Positions 8,324 through 17,266 of a stretch of 64,000 bases of DNA are shown in pieces; the stretch's first letter is position 1, and every line of letters starts with the position of its first letter. Made by a program: the position numbers and the translations under genes. The DNA comes from Chrysosporum bergii ANA360D. Its GTDB lineage: Bacteria; Cyanobacteriota; Cyanobacteriia; Cyanobacteriales; Nostocaceae. The notes under the pieces are model-generated. The model had not been told where the DNA came from. It was given only the letters and a program-made list of their open reading frames with translations, and did not search any database. Location of the stretch: positions 99,081-163,080 of the forward strand of contig NZ_JANQDH010000012.1 of assembly GCF_029891735.1 (NCBI RefSeq), written 5' to 3'.

Positions 8324-8584
8324 TTACAAAAGGTTTAATTCTTGATTAACTAGGTTTCTAGCACCAGAAATCGCTGCATCCATTCGGCCTCTTAAGTTAA
8401 AAATCAGGTTATTTAGATTTTGATCTAAAGCATTGCTTAGAGATTGTTGGTTAACTTCGCTGATTCCTGATGTGAATGTTGTTCCTTCACTTCCCTTGAC
8501 TTTTTGCATTTCCTCATCTGTTATTTCATTCATAATTTGTTGCGCATTATTGGGGTACAAGTTGTAAATTTTTGTCTTGGCCAT
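8324..8584 (-). CDS. Small peptide with double-Gly-like leader, possible second RiPP/bacteriocin precursor
   Basis: The protein has 86 residues. The leader-like N-terminus includes EITDEEMQKVKGSEG (about 20-34), which resembles the acidic helix and G-S/G-G site of exported peptides. The rest is rich in Asn, Gln, Leu and Ser (SLSNALDQNLNNLIF) and has no Cys. It is not a sequence relative of the six copies downstream, but has the same orientation and begins MAK. It could be a separate class of precursor or a small accessory protein; I cannot identify it. Confidence 0.5.
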   Translation of the reverse strand: MAKTKIYNLYPNNAQQIMNEITDEEMQKVKGSEGTTFTSGISEVNQQSLSNALDQNLNNLIFNLRGRMDAAISGARNLVNQELNLL

Positions 8585-8718
8585 GTAATTTACTCCCTAA
8601 ATAGTTATACTGAAATTACCTAAGATTAATCTATTTATTATATTTTGCATTGGCATTCAAAAAAATCAATAAATTTTGTAATTTTTTTGGACAAAACTCA
8701 AGTATTTATGTCGGAAAA

Positions 8719-8754
8719 ACAGATGTTTTTAATCTGTTTTTTATAAACATCTGT
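8719..8754. terminator. Hairpin between the M16 genes and the small peptide gene
   Basis: A 10-bp perfect stem (ACAGATGTTT / AAACATCTGT) encloses a 16-base T-rich loop. It lies about 110 bp past the stop of the M16 gene ending at 8867, so it may end that transcript. There is no clear T run after the stem. Confidence 0.4.
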
Positions 8755-8776
8755 AGTGCGGGCATCCTGCCTGCTA
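8754..8776. repeat. REP-like palindrome
   Basis: TAGTGCGGGCATCCTGCCTGCTA, an imperfect palindrome. Near-identical copies occur at 25700-25722 and 61992-62014, and more distant versions occur inside the MITE-like elements. Confidence 0.6.
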
Positions 8777-8820
8777 CGCTTCGATAAATTAAAGGCGTAA
8801 CAGCTTAATAACTTCTTGAT

Positions 8821-8844
8821 AGAGACGCGATATCTCACGTCTCT
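8821..8844 (-). terminator. Hairpin just after the M16 peptidase pair
   Basis: AGAGACG pairs with CGTCTCT across a 10-base loop, 23 bp beyond the stop at 8867. No T run is present, so termination is only possible. Confidence 0.35.
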
Positions 8845-8866
8845 AGGTAAGTTTTAATTTTAAGTT

Positions 8867-10372
8867 TTAATTTTGGGCTTGTAATGGCGAAGTGGGTATT
8901 TTGACATCTATGGGCGTAATTGATGCGGCTAACTTTGTCAATGGCGGTTTAATGGCGCTCTGATTCCCCACTACTAGAATCACCAGTTGCTCCGGCTTGA
9001 GGTATTCTCGTGCTACCCGTTGTACATCGGCTTCTGTTGTACCTTCTACGCCTTTTTGATAGCGAAATAAGAAATCAGCAGGATAACCGTAATATTCGTA
9101 TCGCATCAATCGTGATAAAGTTTGAGCAGGGTCTTGAAAGTTGAATATAAAAGAATTTAGGGTAGATTCCTTGGCAAAAGCTAATTCTTTTGCTGTGATG
9201 GGTTGAGTTTGGATGCGTTTAATTTCCGCTTGTAAGGCTTGGATAAACTGGACAGTGGCATCAGAGCGGGTTTGCCCACCTGCAATAAACATTCCTGGAT
9301 GGTCAAAGCGGGCGCTCCAGTAACCATATACAGAGTATGCTAAACCCTGGCGCGATCGCACCTCATTTAACAACCTTCCACCAAAACCGTTTAATACTCC
9401 GTTCAATACATCCAAAGCTGCATAATCAGGACTGTCGAACCTACCGCCCAGATGCCCCATCAACACACTACTCTGAGTTAGTTGTGGTTGATCCACAAAA
9501 AACACACCACCTGTATTAGCTGGCCTAACTTCTAATAACTGGGGCTGGGTAATTTGGGGTTGCGCCGGCCAATCGCCAAATTTACCTTGAATGAGCGATC
9601 GCATTTTTTGCGGTTGAAAATCCCCCACAATCCCCAAAATCATCTTATTAGGATGAAAATATTGCCGGTAAAACTCCACCAAATCTTTCCGCTCAATATT
9701 ATTTACCGTGGCATACTCCATTGTTCTGGCATAGGGGCTATCCTGCCCATAAATTAACTTTTGCAATTCCCGACTGGCAATATCATCTGGATCATCATTA
9801 CGTCTGGCAATACTGCCCTTAGCCTGAGTTTTCACTAAATCTAACTGTTTTTCGTCAAATACAGGCTCTCTCAGCACCTCAGCAAACACATCAAACACCG
9901 TTTCTAAATCTTCACTGAGGGCATCAAAACTAGCAACACCGGAACTTCCACCAATAATGGTTTCCACCGCAGCAGCCCGTTGTTCTAACATCTGATTGAT
10001 CTGATCAGGAGAATGCTTTTTAGTTCCCCCCGTCCGCATCACCGCACCAGTAAAACCAGCCAAGCCAATTTTATCACTTGGTTCCCAGCGATCGCCAGTC
10101 CGCACCAAAGCCAGACCACTTACCAACGGCAGATCATGATTTTCCATCAAATACACCACCAAACCGTTTTCCATGACAAATCGCTCATATTCAGGTAACC
10201 TAATTTCAGGTAACGGTGCCAGTTCCAACTCAGTATAATGCTTCGCCGCTGCTGTTGCTGCCCAAGAAAAGTTAAAACTAATCAATAAACAAGCAACAGC
10301 CAGAATCAAACCATAAAATAGCCCCTGACTTTTACCCAATCTCAATTGAACATTAAAAATTTTTAATGGCAT
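8867..10372 (-). CDS. M16 family peptidase homologue lacking the HxxEH zinc motif
   Basis: The protein has 501 residues with an N-terminal signal or membrane segment (about 15-40). The M16 fold is clear, but the place where HxxEH should stand reads GLAGFTGAVMRTGGTKKHSP, so the zinc site is lost. The C-terminal half retains the substrate-binding R...Y motif region (VRSRQGLAYSVYGY). Inactive and active M16 subunits commonly pair as heterodimers. The active partner lies 40 bp upstream on the same strand. It is likely periplasmic or membrane-bound. It may serve general peptide turnover or mature the peptides encoded downstream. Confidence 0.85.
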   Translation of the reverse strand: MPLKIFNVQLRLGKSQGLFYGLILAVACLLISFNFSWAATAAAKHYTELELAPLPEIRLPEYERFVMENGLVVYLMENHDLPLVSGLALVRTGDRWEPSDKIGLAGFTGAVMRTGGTKKHSPDQINQMLEQRAAAVETIIGGSSGVASFDALSEDLETVFDVFAEVLREPVFDEKQLDLVKTQAKGSIARRNDDPDDIASRELQKLIYGQDSPYARTMEYATVNNIERKDLVEFYRQYFHPNKMILGIVGDFQPQKMRSLIQGKFGDWPAQPQITQPQLLEVRPANTGGVFFVDQPQLTQSSVLMGHLGGRFDSPDYAALDVLNGVLNGFGGRLLNEVRSRQGLAYSVYGYWSARFDHPGMFIAGGQTRSDATVQFIQALQAEIKRIQTQPITAKELAFAKESTLNSFIFNFQDPAQTLSRLMRYEYYGYPADFLFRYQKGVEGTTEADVQRVAREYLKPEQLVILVVGNQSAIKPPLTKLAASITPIDVKIPTSPLQAQN

Positions 10373-10412
10373 CGGCCTTTTACTCTCCGTATTACTATGG
10401 TGTATGCGGTTC

Positions 10413-12035
10413 TTATTTTGACAACAACTTGCCTATTGTGCGATTTTCTGGTGTAAAAGTTGCCTTAGCCACCCTTTGAACATCAGCAGGTGTCACCGCA
10501 GCAATTTGATCTAACTGCTTAAACAGATTTCGCCAAGAACCAGTTTTTACTTCCGCTTCCAACAACTGCTGTGCCATACCCATATTAGAATTCAGACTAC
10601 GTAACAAACCAGCACGGGCTTGGGTTTTTACTCGTTGCAACTCAGCCTCAGTCACAGGTTCAGTTTTCAACTTTTCAATTTCTTTTCCCAAAGCCATGGC
10701 CACCTCATCCACCGTATGACCCGGAGCAGTAAGGGCATAAAACAACATTAAGTTTGGGTACTTATTCCCAGGGAAACCACTAAAACCCTGAGCGGTTAAC
10801 GCCAATCCCTGCTCCTCTACTAAATATTTATACAAACGCGATGTCCGCCCATCACTTAATAAACTGCCAATAATCCCATAAACCACATCATCGGTATGCG
10901 TAACTGATGGGCGGTGATAGCCTTCTAAATACCAAGGTTGAGAAGGTAGTTCTAAAGTAAATTCTCGCGTTTGTGTTTGGGGCGGTTCAACGGGAATATT
11001 TACCTTTGCTTTTGGTCTGGCTGGATAGCGTCCAAAATAAACCTTTGCTAGTTTTTTTACCTCAGACCCATTCACATCTCCCACAATGGCAATGGTTAAA
11101 TTACTCGGTACATAATGACTATCAAAAAAGTTTTGCACATTTTTGGGGGTGAGATTACGTATATCTTCTTCATAACCAATTGTTGGTCGTTTGTAAGGAT
11201 GGACTGTAAAGGCAGTATCAATCAACTTCTCCACCATCATACCAATGGGCGAATTGTCTACCCGCATCCGACGCTCTTCTAAAATTACATCTTTTTCTTT
11301 GTAAAATTCACGCTGAATTACAGGTTCTAAAAATCGTTCTGACTCCAGTGACATCCACAGTTTCAATTTATTGGCAGGAAAGCTATAAAAATATTTAGTA
11401 GCTTCCGCCGATGTAGTAGCATTTAAACCCACACCACCTGCTTGTTTGACAATTTGCCCCAATTCATTTTGTTTAATCAGTTGACTCGCCTGAGACTCTA
11501 TTTGCTTAAATTCTTTTTGCAATTCAGCCACATCATCTTGTTTGCTATTCGCTTTAGCGGTTCTAATTTGGGCATCTAATTGTTCTAAGCGGTCTAATAA
11601 AAGTTTTTCCGCTTCGTAGTCTTTTGTACCAATGCGCCTTGTTCCTTTAAATGCTAAATGCTCTAAAAAGTGTGCTACACCCGTTTGTCCAACCGGCTCA
11701 TCCACCCCACCTACATCTGCGTAAGTAACAAAAGAAACTACCGGGGCTTGATGCTGTTCCAAAACAATGAATTTTAAGCCATTGTCCAGGCGAAACTCAG
11801 TTAATTTCTCAATTACCCCATCTAAATAAGGTTGAATGGAATTTTGCTCTACTCTGGTTTGACGAAATTGACGGATTCTTTCTACAGGATTTGCAGTTTG
11901 AGTTACAGCAAGAGCCACGTTTGGCACTAACCCCCACCATAAAACTACAACTACCATCAAAATGGTCGAGAGCCGACCCAGTGTGATAGTGACTTGATTT
12001 AACCAATGCAAAATTAAACGACTGGGGTGATTCAT
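10413..12035 (-). CDS. M16 family zinc metallopeptidase, active subunit
   Basis: The ATG at 12035 gives 540 residues; a TTG at 12047 would add four. The signal/membrane segment lies within the first 45 residues. The inverted zinc motif HFLEH is intact, and the downstream glutamate lies in the ESERFLEPV region. An insertion with a coiled-coil look (about 150-195, LLLDRLEQLDAQIRTAKA) separates the motif from its distal glutamate. It pairs with the inactive homologue downstream to give a typical M16B heterodimer. The divergent TetR gene starts about 150 bp upstream. Confidence 0.88.
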   Translation of the reverse strand: MNHPSRLILHWLNQVTITLGRLSTILMVVVVLWWGLVPNVALAVTQTANPVERIRQFRQTRVEQNSIQPYLDGVIEKLTEFRLDNGLKFIVLEQHQAPVVSFVTYADVGGVDEPVGQTGVAHFLEHLAFKGTRRIGTKDYEAEKLLLDRLEQLDAQIRTAKANSKQDDVAELQKEFKQIESQASQLIKQNELGQIVKQAGGVGLNATTSAEATKYFYSFPANKLKLWMSLESERFLEPVIQREFYKEKDVILEERRMRVDNSPIGMMVEKLIDTAFTVHPYKRPTIGYEEDIRNLTPKNVQNFFDSHYVPSNLTIAIVGDVNGSEVKKLAKVYFGRYPARPKAKVNIPVEPPQTQTREFTLELPSQPWYLEGYHRPSVTHTDDVVYGIIGSLLSDGRTSRLYKYLVEEQGLALTAQGFSGFPGNKYPNLMLFYALTAPGHTVDEVAMALGKEIEKLKTEPVTEAELQRVKTQARAGLLRSLNSNMGMAQQLLEAEVKTGSWRNLFKQLDQIAAVTPADVQRVAKATFTPENRTIGKLLSK

Positions 12036-12187
12036 AAAGGAAAACAAAACTAAACTGCCATTACTTCAGAAATATGCCAGCTAACAGACTTAGGCGTTAA
12101 TGTTGTGTTAAGCTTTCTATGCTTTTTGTCTTAGACGCTAAACAATAATGATACAACTAGGGTTACTAAGATTACAAAACAATTGCT

Positions 12188-12802
12188 ATGCGAGTTTTTA
12201 ATTCATCACACCCTTCAGAAACACAAACACGTACCCGGATTTTACAGGCAGCACAGAAGTTATTTGCCTCCAAGGGATTTGATGGCACCACTACCCGCGA
12301 CCTAGCCCAAGCAGCAGGTGTTGCTGAAGGCACTTTATTCCGTCATTTTGCCAATAAAAAATCAATTTTAGTGGAAGTAGCCACCAATGGCTGGGTGGAT
12401 ATCTTAACAGATTTGCTCACAGAATTGAGCGAAATGGGCAGTTATAAGGCTGTTGCCCAGGTAATGCGTCGCCGGATGTGGAATTTACATAAAAATGTAG
12501 ATTTGATGCGAGTTTGTTTTATGGAGGTGCAGTTTCATCCAGACTTGCGCGATCGCATTCAAGTAGAAGTAATTAGCAAAATGACCGATGTGGCAGAAGC
12601 TTTCTTTCAAACAGCCATGGATAAAGGCATTTATCGCCAAACTGATGCCAAATTAGTGGCTAAGGTTTTTTTAGGAATGTTTGCCGTCGCAGGTTTTTCT
12701 AACAACACAATCATTGCTCCAGATGCTTCCCCCCAAGAAATGCAGCAAATGGCAGAAGGATTAGCTGACATCTTTCTTAATGGTGTGTTAGTTAAGGATT
12801 AA
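12188..12802 (+). CDS. TetR/AcrR family transcriptional regulator
   Basis: The protein has 204 residues. The N-terminal helix-turn-helix is clear: TTRDLAQAAGVAEGTLFRHF (about 37-56) followed by NKKSILVEV. The C-terminal helical ligand domain is family-typical but gives no ligand. It is divergent from the M16 pair with about 150 bp between starts, so it may control those genes as well as itself. I saw no clear operator palindrome. Confidence 0.9.
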   Translation: MRVFNSSHPSETQTRTRILQAAQKLFASKGFDGTTTRDLAQAAGVAEGTLFRHFANKKSILVEVATNGWVDILTDLLTELSEMGSYKAVAQVMRRRMWNLHKNVDLMRVCFMEVQFHPDLRDRIQVEVISKMTDVAEAFFQTAMDKGIYRQTDAKLVAKVFLGMFAVAGFSNNTIIAPDASPQEMQQMAEGLADIFLNGVLVKD

Positions 12803-12806
12803 AATA

Positions 12807-13256
12807 TCAACACTCACAACTAAGCAATATTTTTGCTTGTTCAGTCCATTGTTGGACTACATCCATGGCTGGACATAAATCTCGTCGCTGCATTGTTGAC
12901 ACCTGTAGGCGCATAATTTGTTGATGCAATCGCTGGGTGTGAGTTTGAGCCAATTGATCTACAGAACCAATACCAGAATGCAGCAATAAACCGCAATATT
13001 GCCATCCGATACCAGGAATACGCGCCAAATCCGCTAAAGCAACCCACTTATTCACATATTGAATATTTACCTCTAATTTATTTGCTAAAGCTACCCTGGC
13101 TTCTCCAGTTTTTCCCTGTTCGATTAGTTCTTTTGTGGTGGTAATGCCACAATTTTGCAGTCGCCCTTGATCTTCCTGAGTTAATCCTGGTAGCTGTTCA
13201 ACTGGCCAGTGACAAGATTTAATGGGGTGTTTAGCATGGGGATATTTACTAAGCAT
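12807..13256 (-). CDS. DUF4332-type helix-hairpin-helix protein
   Basis: The protein has 149 residues. Two helix-hairpin-helix-like units are visible: LPGLTQEDQGRLQNCGITTT (about 22-41) and LARIPGIGWQYCGLLLHSGI (about 78-97). This matches the DUF4332 family seen widely in cyanobacteria, thought to bind nucleic acids or act as a scaffold. Function unknown. It is convergent with the TetR gene with only 4 bp between stops. Confidence 0.75.
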   Translation of the reverse strand: MLSKYPHAKHPIKSCHWPVEQLPGLTQEDQGRLQNCGITTTKELIEQGKTGEARVALANKLEVNIQYVNKWVALADLARIPGIGWQYCGLLLHSGIGSVDQLAQTHTQRLHQQIMRLQVSTMQRRDLCPAMDVVQQWTEQAKILLSCEC

Positions 13257-13354
13257 TGGGAAAAGTGAAGTATGAGGATTTAGAAATATTGTGACTTAGG
13301 TTATGATTATATTGGCAAAATTTTGTTTGTTTGCTAGGAGTTAACTTTTAACTT

Positions 13355-13813
13355 TTGACCTCAACACCGAAAACATCCAGCCAATTGTATGAAACAGACT
13401 TTGTAGCATGGACAGAACATACTGTCCAGTTAATTCGCGCTGGTCAATTTGCACAGGTAGACTGGGACGCAGTAATTGAGGAAATCGAAAGCTTGGGCAG
13501 GTCAGAAAAACGAGAGTTGAAAAGCCGCTTGGAGGTATTATTACAACACTTGCTCAAGTGGCAATACCAGTATCAGCGACAAAGTGGGTCCTGGCGAAAT
13601 ACCATTGATGAGCAACGTCACCGAATCACAGATTTACTACAAGACAGCCCCAGGATAAAATATTATCCAGAAGTGGTTTTAGCAGAGTGCTATAGTCGAG
13701 GACGGAAAGCGGCTATTAATGAAACTGAACTATCACCGCATCAGTTTCCCCTGGAATGTCCTTACACCATAGCCCAAATTCTCGATCCTGAGTTTTTGCC
13801 CACAGCATCTTAA
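13355..13813 (+). CDS. DUF29 domain protein
   Basis: The protein has 152 residues and starts at a TTG with AGGAG 14 bases upstream; no ATG fits the conserved N-terminus (LYETDFVAWTEHTVQLIRAG). DUF29 is a small helical family that is abundant in cyanobacteria and of unknown function. EEIESLGRSEKRELKSRL and the LLQHLLKWQYQ segment are typical. Its stop overlaps the stop of the convergent PhzF-like gene by 4 bp. Confidence 0.85.
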   Translation: MTSTPKTSSQLYETDFVAWTEHTVQLIRAGQFAQVDWDAVIEEIESLGRSEKRELKSRLEVLLQHLLKWQYQYQRQSGSWRNTIDEQRHRITDLLQDSPRIKYYPEVVLAECYSRGRKAAINETELSPHQFPLECPYTIAQILDPEFLPTAS

Positions 13814-14616
13814 ATTAATTCCCCCCGCATCACCGTTACTGCTTGTCCCGACAGAAACACGCGATCGCCCCCAGAATAGCGCAGCTTAACCACCCCACCG
13901 CGACGGGACGCTTGAAAAGCTAACAACTCATCCTTACCCAAGCGATCGCGCCAGAAAGGAGCGAGACAACAATGGGCCGCCCCAGTCACTGGGTCTTCAT
14001 CTATACCCAATCCCGGAGCAAAAAAACGAGAAACAAAATCATAATCAGAATCGCCATTAGTTTGGCTAGTGACAATCACATTCGCCGTGGGTAACCTTCG
14101 TAACTGCTGAAAATCAGGGCGCATTTGTCGCACCAACTCCTCAGACTCCACTTCCACCAAATACCCCAAAGAATTTTTTAGTACAGATTGACAAGGTACA
14201 CCCAGAGCTACACTTAATTCCGGAAGAGTAACAGTCACTTGAGATAAAATCACCGGAAAATCTAAGCAAATCCACTCCCCCAAGCGTTCAGCAATCAAAA
14301 CACCGCTTTTAGTATAGAAACGGGCAACTTCATTAGGTAACAAATATCCCTCCGACCATAGCACATGAGCGCTCGCCAAAGTTGCGTGACCACAAAGAGG
14401 CACTTCCACCGTGGGTGTAAACCAACGTAGACTAAAACCATCATACTCTCGAATCAAAAAAGCCGTCTCAGATAAATTCATTTCCTGGGCTACATTCCGC
14501 ATCCAGTTATCATCTTGAGACTCAGACAAAACACACACCGCAGCAGGATTACCCGCAAAACATATATTAGTAAAAGCATCAACTTGAGTAATAACCGTAC
14601 CTTTGCCCTTAATCAT
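13810..14616 (-). CDS. PhzF-family isomerase/epimerase
   Basis: The protein has 268 residues. The family N-terminus (TQVDAFTNICFAGNPAAVCV) and the catalytic glutamate in NLSETAFLI are present, as is the conserved GIDEDPVTGAAHCCLAPFW near the C-terminus. The fold is the diaminopimelate-epimerase type. PhzF itself isomerises a phenazine precursor, but most members have unknown substrates and there are no phenazine genes nearby, so only the family can be stated. Confidence 0.9.
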   Translation of the reverse strand: MIKGKGTVITQVDAFTNICFAGNPAAVCVLSESQDDNWMRNVAQEMNLSETAFLIREYDGFSLRWFTPTVEVPLCGHATLASAHVLWSEGYLLPNEVARFYTKSGVLIAERLGEWICLDFPVILSQVTVTLPELSVALGVPCQSVLKNSLGYLVEVESEELVRQMRPDFQQLRRLPTANVIVTSQTNGDSDYDFVSRFFAPGLGIDEDPVTGAAHCCLAPFWRDRLGKDELLAFQASRRGGVVKLRYSGGDRVFLSGQAVTVMRGELI

Positions 14617-14937
14617 TAATTTTGAGGTAATTAAACTATCCTAAATATAGGGCATTTAATCACAGCAGCCACGATAGCCGGCAAGACTTGTACTGAACCC
14701 TAGACACCTAAGCCGTGGCTATGCCGTTAGGCTGTTGCTAGAGTGTTACCCAGACAAATCATAGGACGGTTTACCACCTCCATTAATAACGGTATCTAGT
14801 TGCTCAACTCTGGATAAAAACTACTAAGCTGTAAATAGTACCGAAAAACTTTACCCAAAATTCACCAATCCCTCCAGCAACCCTTAACCTGGACGGTTCA
14901 CACTGAAAAAGAGTAGCGAATTACCTGTAACTACATT
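14617..14937. other. Intergenic region between the PhzF-like gene and ffh
   Basis: A 321-bp divergent promoter region without a gene. It holds a GCAAGACTTGTACT segment also found near 32990 (part of a dispersed repeat) and an inverted CTAAGCC/GGC-type sequence around 14708-14732. No clear -10/-35 set is seen. Confidence 0.5.
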
Positions 14938-16401
14938 ATGTTTGATGCCTTATCTCAACGTTTAGAAACCGCATGGAAGAAACTGCGGGGACAAGACAAA
15001 ATATCGAAATCCAATATTCAAGACGCTTTACGGGAAGTGCGCCGCGCCTTATTGGAAGCAGATGTCAATCTTCAAGTGGTCAAAGACTTTATTAGCGAAG
15101 TCGAAACCAAAGCACAAGGGGCTGATGTCCTCACCGGAGTGCGACCAGACCAACAATTTATCAAAATTGTCCACGATGAATTAGTACAAGTCATGGGAAC
15201 AGAAAACGTTCCCTTAGCAGAAGTTGAAGAAAAACCAACAATTGTCCTAATGGCCGGGCTGCAAGGTACTGGTAAAACCACAGCCACCGCCAAATTAGCC
15301 TTACACCTGCGGAAATTAGAACGCAGCTGCTTATTAGTAGCCACAGACGTATATCGCCCAGCAGCTATTGATCAGCTGATAACTTTAGGTAAACAAATTA
15401 ACGTCCCAGTTTTTGACCTGGGTAGCCATGCTGACCCCGTAGAAATAGCCCGTCAGGGTGTAGAACGTGCCAGGGACGAGGGTATTAATACAGTTATTAT
15501 TGATACAGCAGGTCGTCTGCAAATTGACGAAGACATGATGGGCGAACTAGCCCGCATCAAAGCCACAGTACAACCACATGAAACCTTGCTGGTGGTGGAT
15601 GCCATGACTGGTCAAGAGGCCGCCAATCTTACCCGGACATTCCACGAAAAAATCGGAATTACCGGAGCAATCCTCACTAAACTAGATGGTGATAGCCGTG
15701 GTGGTGCAGCCCTGTCAGTGCGCCAAATTTCCGGTGCGCCCATTAAATTTGTAGGGGTCGGGGAAAAAGTCGAAGCCCTACAACCTTTTTATCCTGACCG
15801 CATGGCATCCCGAATTTTAGGCATGGGTGATGTTCTAACCCTCGTGGAAAAAGCCCAGGAGGAATTTGACCTGGCAGATGCCGAAAAAATGCAGGATAAA
15901 ATCCTGTCAGCCAAATTTGATTTTAACGACTTCCTCAAACAGTTACGGTTACTCAAAAATATGGGTTCATTGGGGGGTATCATGAAATTGATTCCCGGAA
16001 TGAACAAAATTTCAGATGACCAACTCAAGCAGGGAGAAACCCAGCTGAAGCGCTGCGAGTCTATGATTAATTCTATGACCCGCCAAGAACGCCAAGACCC
16101 CGATTTACTCGCCAGTTCTCCCAGTCGCCGACGGCGAATTGCTAAAGGATCTGGTTACAGAGAACCCGATGTGAGTAAACTAGTAGCTGATTTCCAAAAA
16201 ATGCGAAATCTCATGCAGCAAATGGGTCAAGGGCAAATGCCCGGAGGAATGCCAGGAATGTTTGGCGGTGGCATGGATAACGCTTTTGCAGGTGGTGGTA
16301 ATCGTCCAGCTGCCCCCGGATGGCGGGGTTATAATAGCGGCGTTACCCCCAAAAAGAAAAAAAACAAAGACAAAAAAAAGAAAGGCTTCGGCAGTCTTTA
16401 G
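14938..16401 (+). CDS. ffh: Signal recognition particle protein Ffh
   Basis: The protein has 487 residues. The N domain (about 1-90) is followed by the G domain with P-loop GLQGTGKTT (about 106-114), DTAGR (about 188-192) and TKLDG (about 246-250). The Met-rich M domain (about 300-440) binds SRP RNA and signal sequences. It is a GTPase that targets nascent membrane proteins to the translocon. The tail is Gly/Met-rich and ends in a Lys run. Followed by rpsP at 102 bp, a linkage seen in many bacteria. Confidence 0.97.
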   Translation: MFDALSQRLETAWKKLRGQDKISKSNIQDALREVRRALLEADVNLQVVKDFISEVETKAQGADVLTGVRPDQQFIKIVHDELVQVMGTENVPLAEVEEKPTIVLMAGLQGTGKTTATAKLALHLRKLERSCLLVATDVYRPAAIDQLITLGKQINVPVFDLGSHADPVEIARQGVERARDEGINTVIIDTAGRLQIDEDMMGELARIKATVQPHETLLVVDAMTGQEAANLTRTFHEKIGITGAILTKLDGDSRGGAALSVRQISGAPIKFVGVGEKVEALQPFYPDRMASRILGMGDVLTLVEKAQEEFDLADAEKMQDKILSAKFDFNDFLKQLRLLKNMGSLGGIMKLIPGMNKISDDQLKQGETQLKRCESMINSMTRQERQDPDLLASSPSRRRRIAKGSGYREPDVSKLVADFQKMRNLMQQMGQGQMPGGMPGMFGGGMDNAFAGGGNRPAAPGWRGYNSGVTPKKKKNKDKKKKGFGSL

Positions 16402-16503
16402 CGGAAATCAACAGTTAGTTCACTGATTTTATAGCCAGGAATGCTAGGCAAGTGCTAAAATTAGCATTTCAGTATCAACCAACAGGAGAAATAGTCCTCA
16501 ACC

Positions 16504-16764
16504 ATGATTAAATTGCGCTTGAAGCGATACGGCAAAAAGCGGGAACCAAGTTACCGCATCATTGCCATTAACAGCCTAGCTCGTCGCGATGGCCGTCCTC
16601 TAGAAGAACTCGGATTCTACAACCCCAGAACTGATGAAGTGCGATTAGATGTTCCCGGTATCGTCAAGCGACTACAACAAGGCGCTCAACCCACTGATAC
16701 CGTCCGTCGCATTTTAGTAAAAAACAATGTTTTTGAACAGGTCAGTGCTTCAACCCCATCTTAA
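16504..16764 (+). CDS. rpsP: 30S ribosomal protein S16
   Basis: The protein has 86 residues, the usual length for cyanobacterial S16. [20 protein letters not shown] and the [12 protein letters not shown] motif are diagnostic. It is needed for assembly of the small subunit. An AGGAG lies upstream. The stop overlaps by one base the natural ATG of the next gene (TAATG). Confidence 0.97.
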   Translation: MIKLRLKRYGKKREPSYRIIAINSLARRDGRPLEELGFYNPRTDEVRLDVPGIVKRLQQGAQPTDTVRRILVKNNVFEQVSASTPS

Positions 16765-17158
16765 TGCTCGAATCAGATCATCAAAACCAAGCCCCAACTA
16801 TGTTGGGCTGGTTAAGTTTTTGATCCAGCCGTTTTTAGAATCTCCAGAGAGTTTAAGTGTTGATTGTGAATTTTCCCACACCCTTAAACGGGCTTGGATT
16901 CGTATCGCCTTTGACGATAGAGACAAAGGCAAGGTCTTTGGCCGAGGGGGACGCAACATTCAGTCTATCAGAACGGTAATTGCGACAGCAGCCGAACTTG
17001 CTGGACAAAAAGTATACTTAGATATGTATGGTAGCAATACCTTGGGACGGGAGGAAAACTCCTCGGAAGACCATCAGCAAAGGCGATCGCCAGAACCCAG
17101 AATGGCAGACAGAAGTGTAAATATACCCAAACCTGTTGTCAAGCCCCGAACTCGCTAG
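16764..17158 (+). CDS. khpA: KH-domain RNA-binding protein (KhpA-type) with apparent N-terminal frameshift
   Basis: The KH domain is intact (KGKVFGRGGRNIQSIRTVI, the GxxG loop). The uninterrupted frame of the domain runs back to an ATG at 16727 inside rpsP, giving an odd 38-bp overlap. The ATG at 16764, overlapping the rpsP stop, begins [11 protein letters not shown] but that frame ends at a TGA after 19 codons. Adding one base in the C run at 16792-16795 joins this start to NYVGLVKFLIQPFLESPES of the domain. So the gene probably starts at 16764 and either a base was lost in the genome or in sequencing. Clustering with rpsP and ffh is typical of khpA. Product: small RNA chaperone. Confidence 0.8.
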
Positions 17159-17173
17159 TTAACCCCAAGAAAA

Positions 17174-17203
17174 TCTGAGCGGCTGTGGTTACTCCCGCTC
17201 AGA
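17174..17203 (+). terminator. Hairpin after the KH-domain gene
   Basis: A perfect 9-bp stem TCTGAGCGG / CCGCTCAGA encloses a 12-base loop, 15 bp after the stop at 17158. There is no T run, so it may act as a terminator or RNA stabiliser. Confidence 0.45.
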
Positions 17204-17266
17204 TATTCCCGTCAAATACCAAAACTGCACTTAACAAATTCCACACAAATTTCACAATAAATACCT

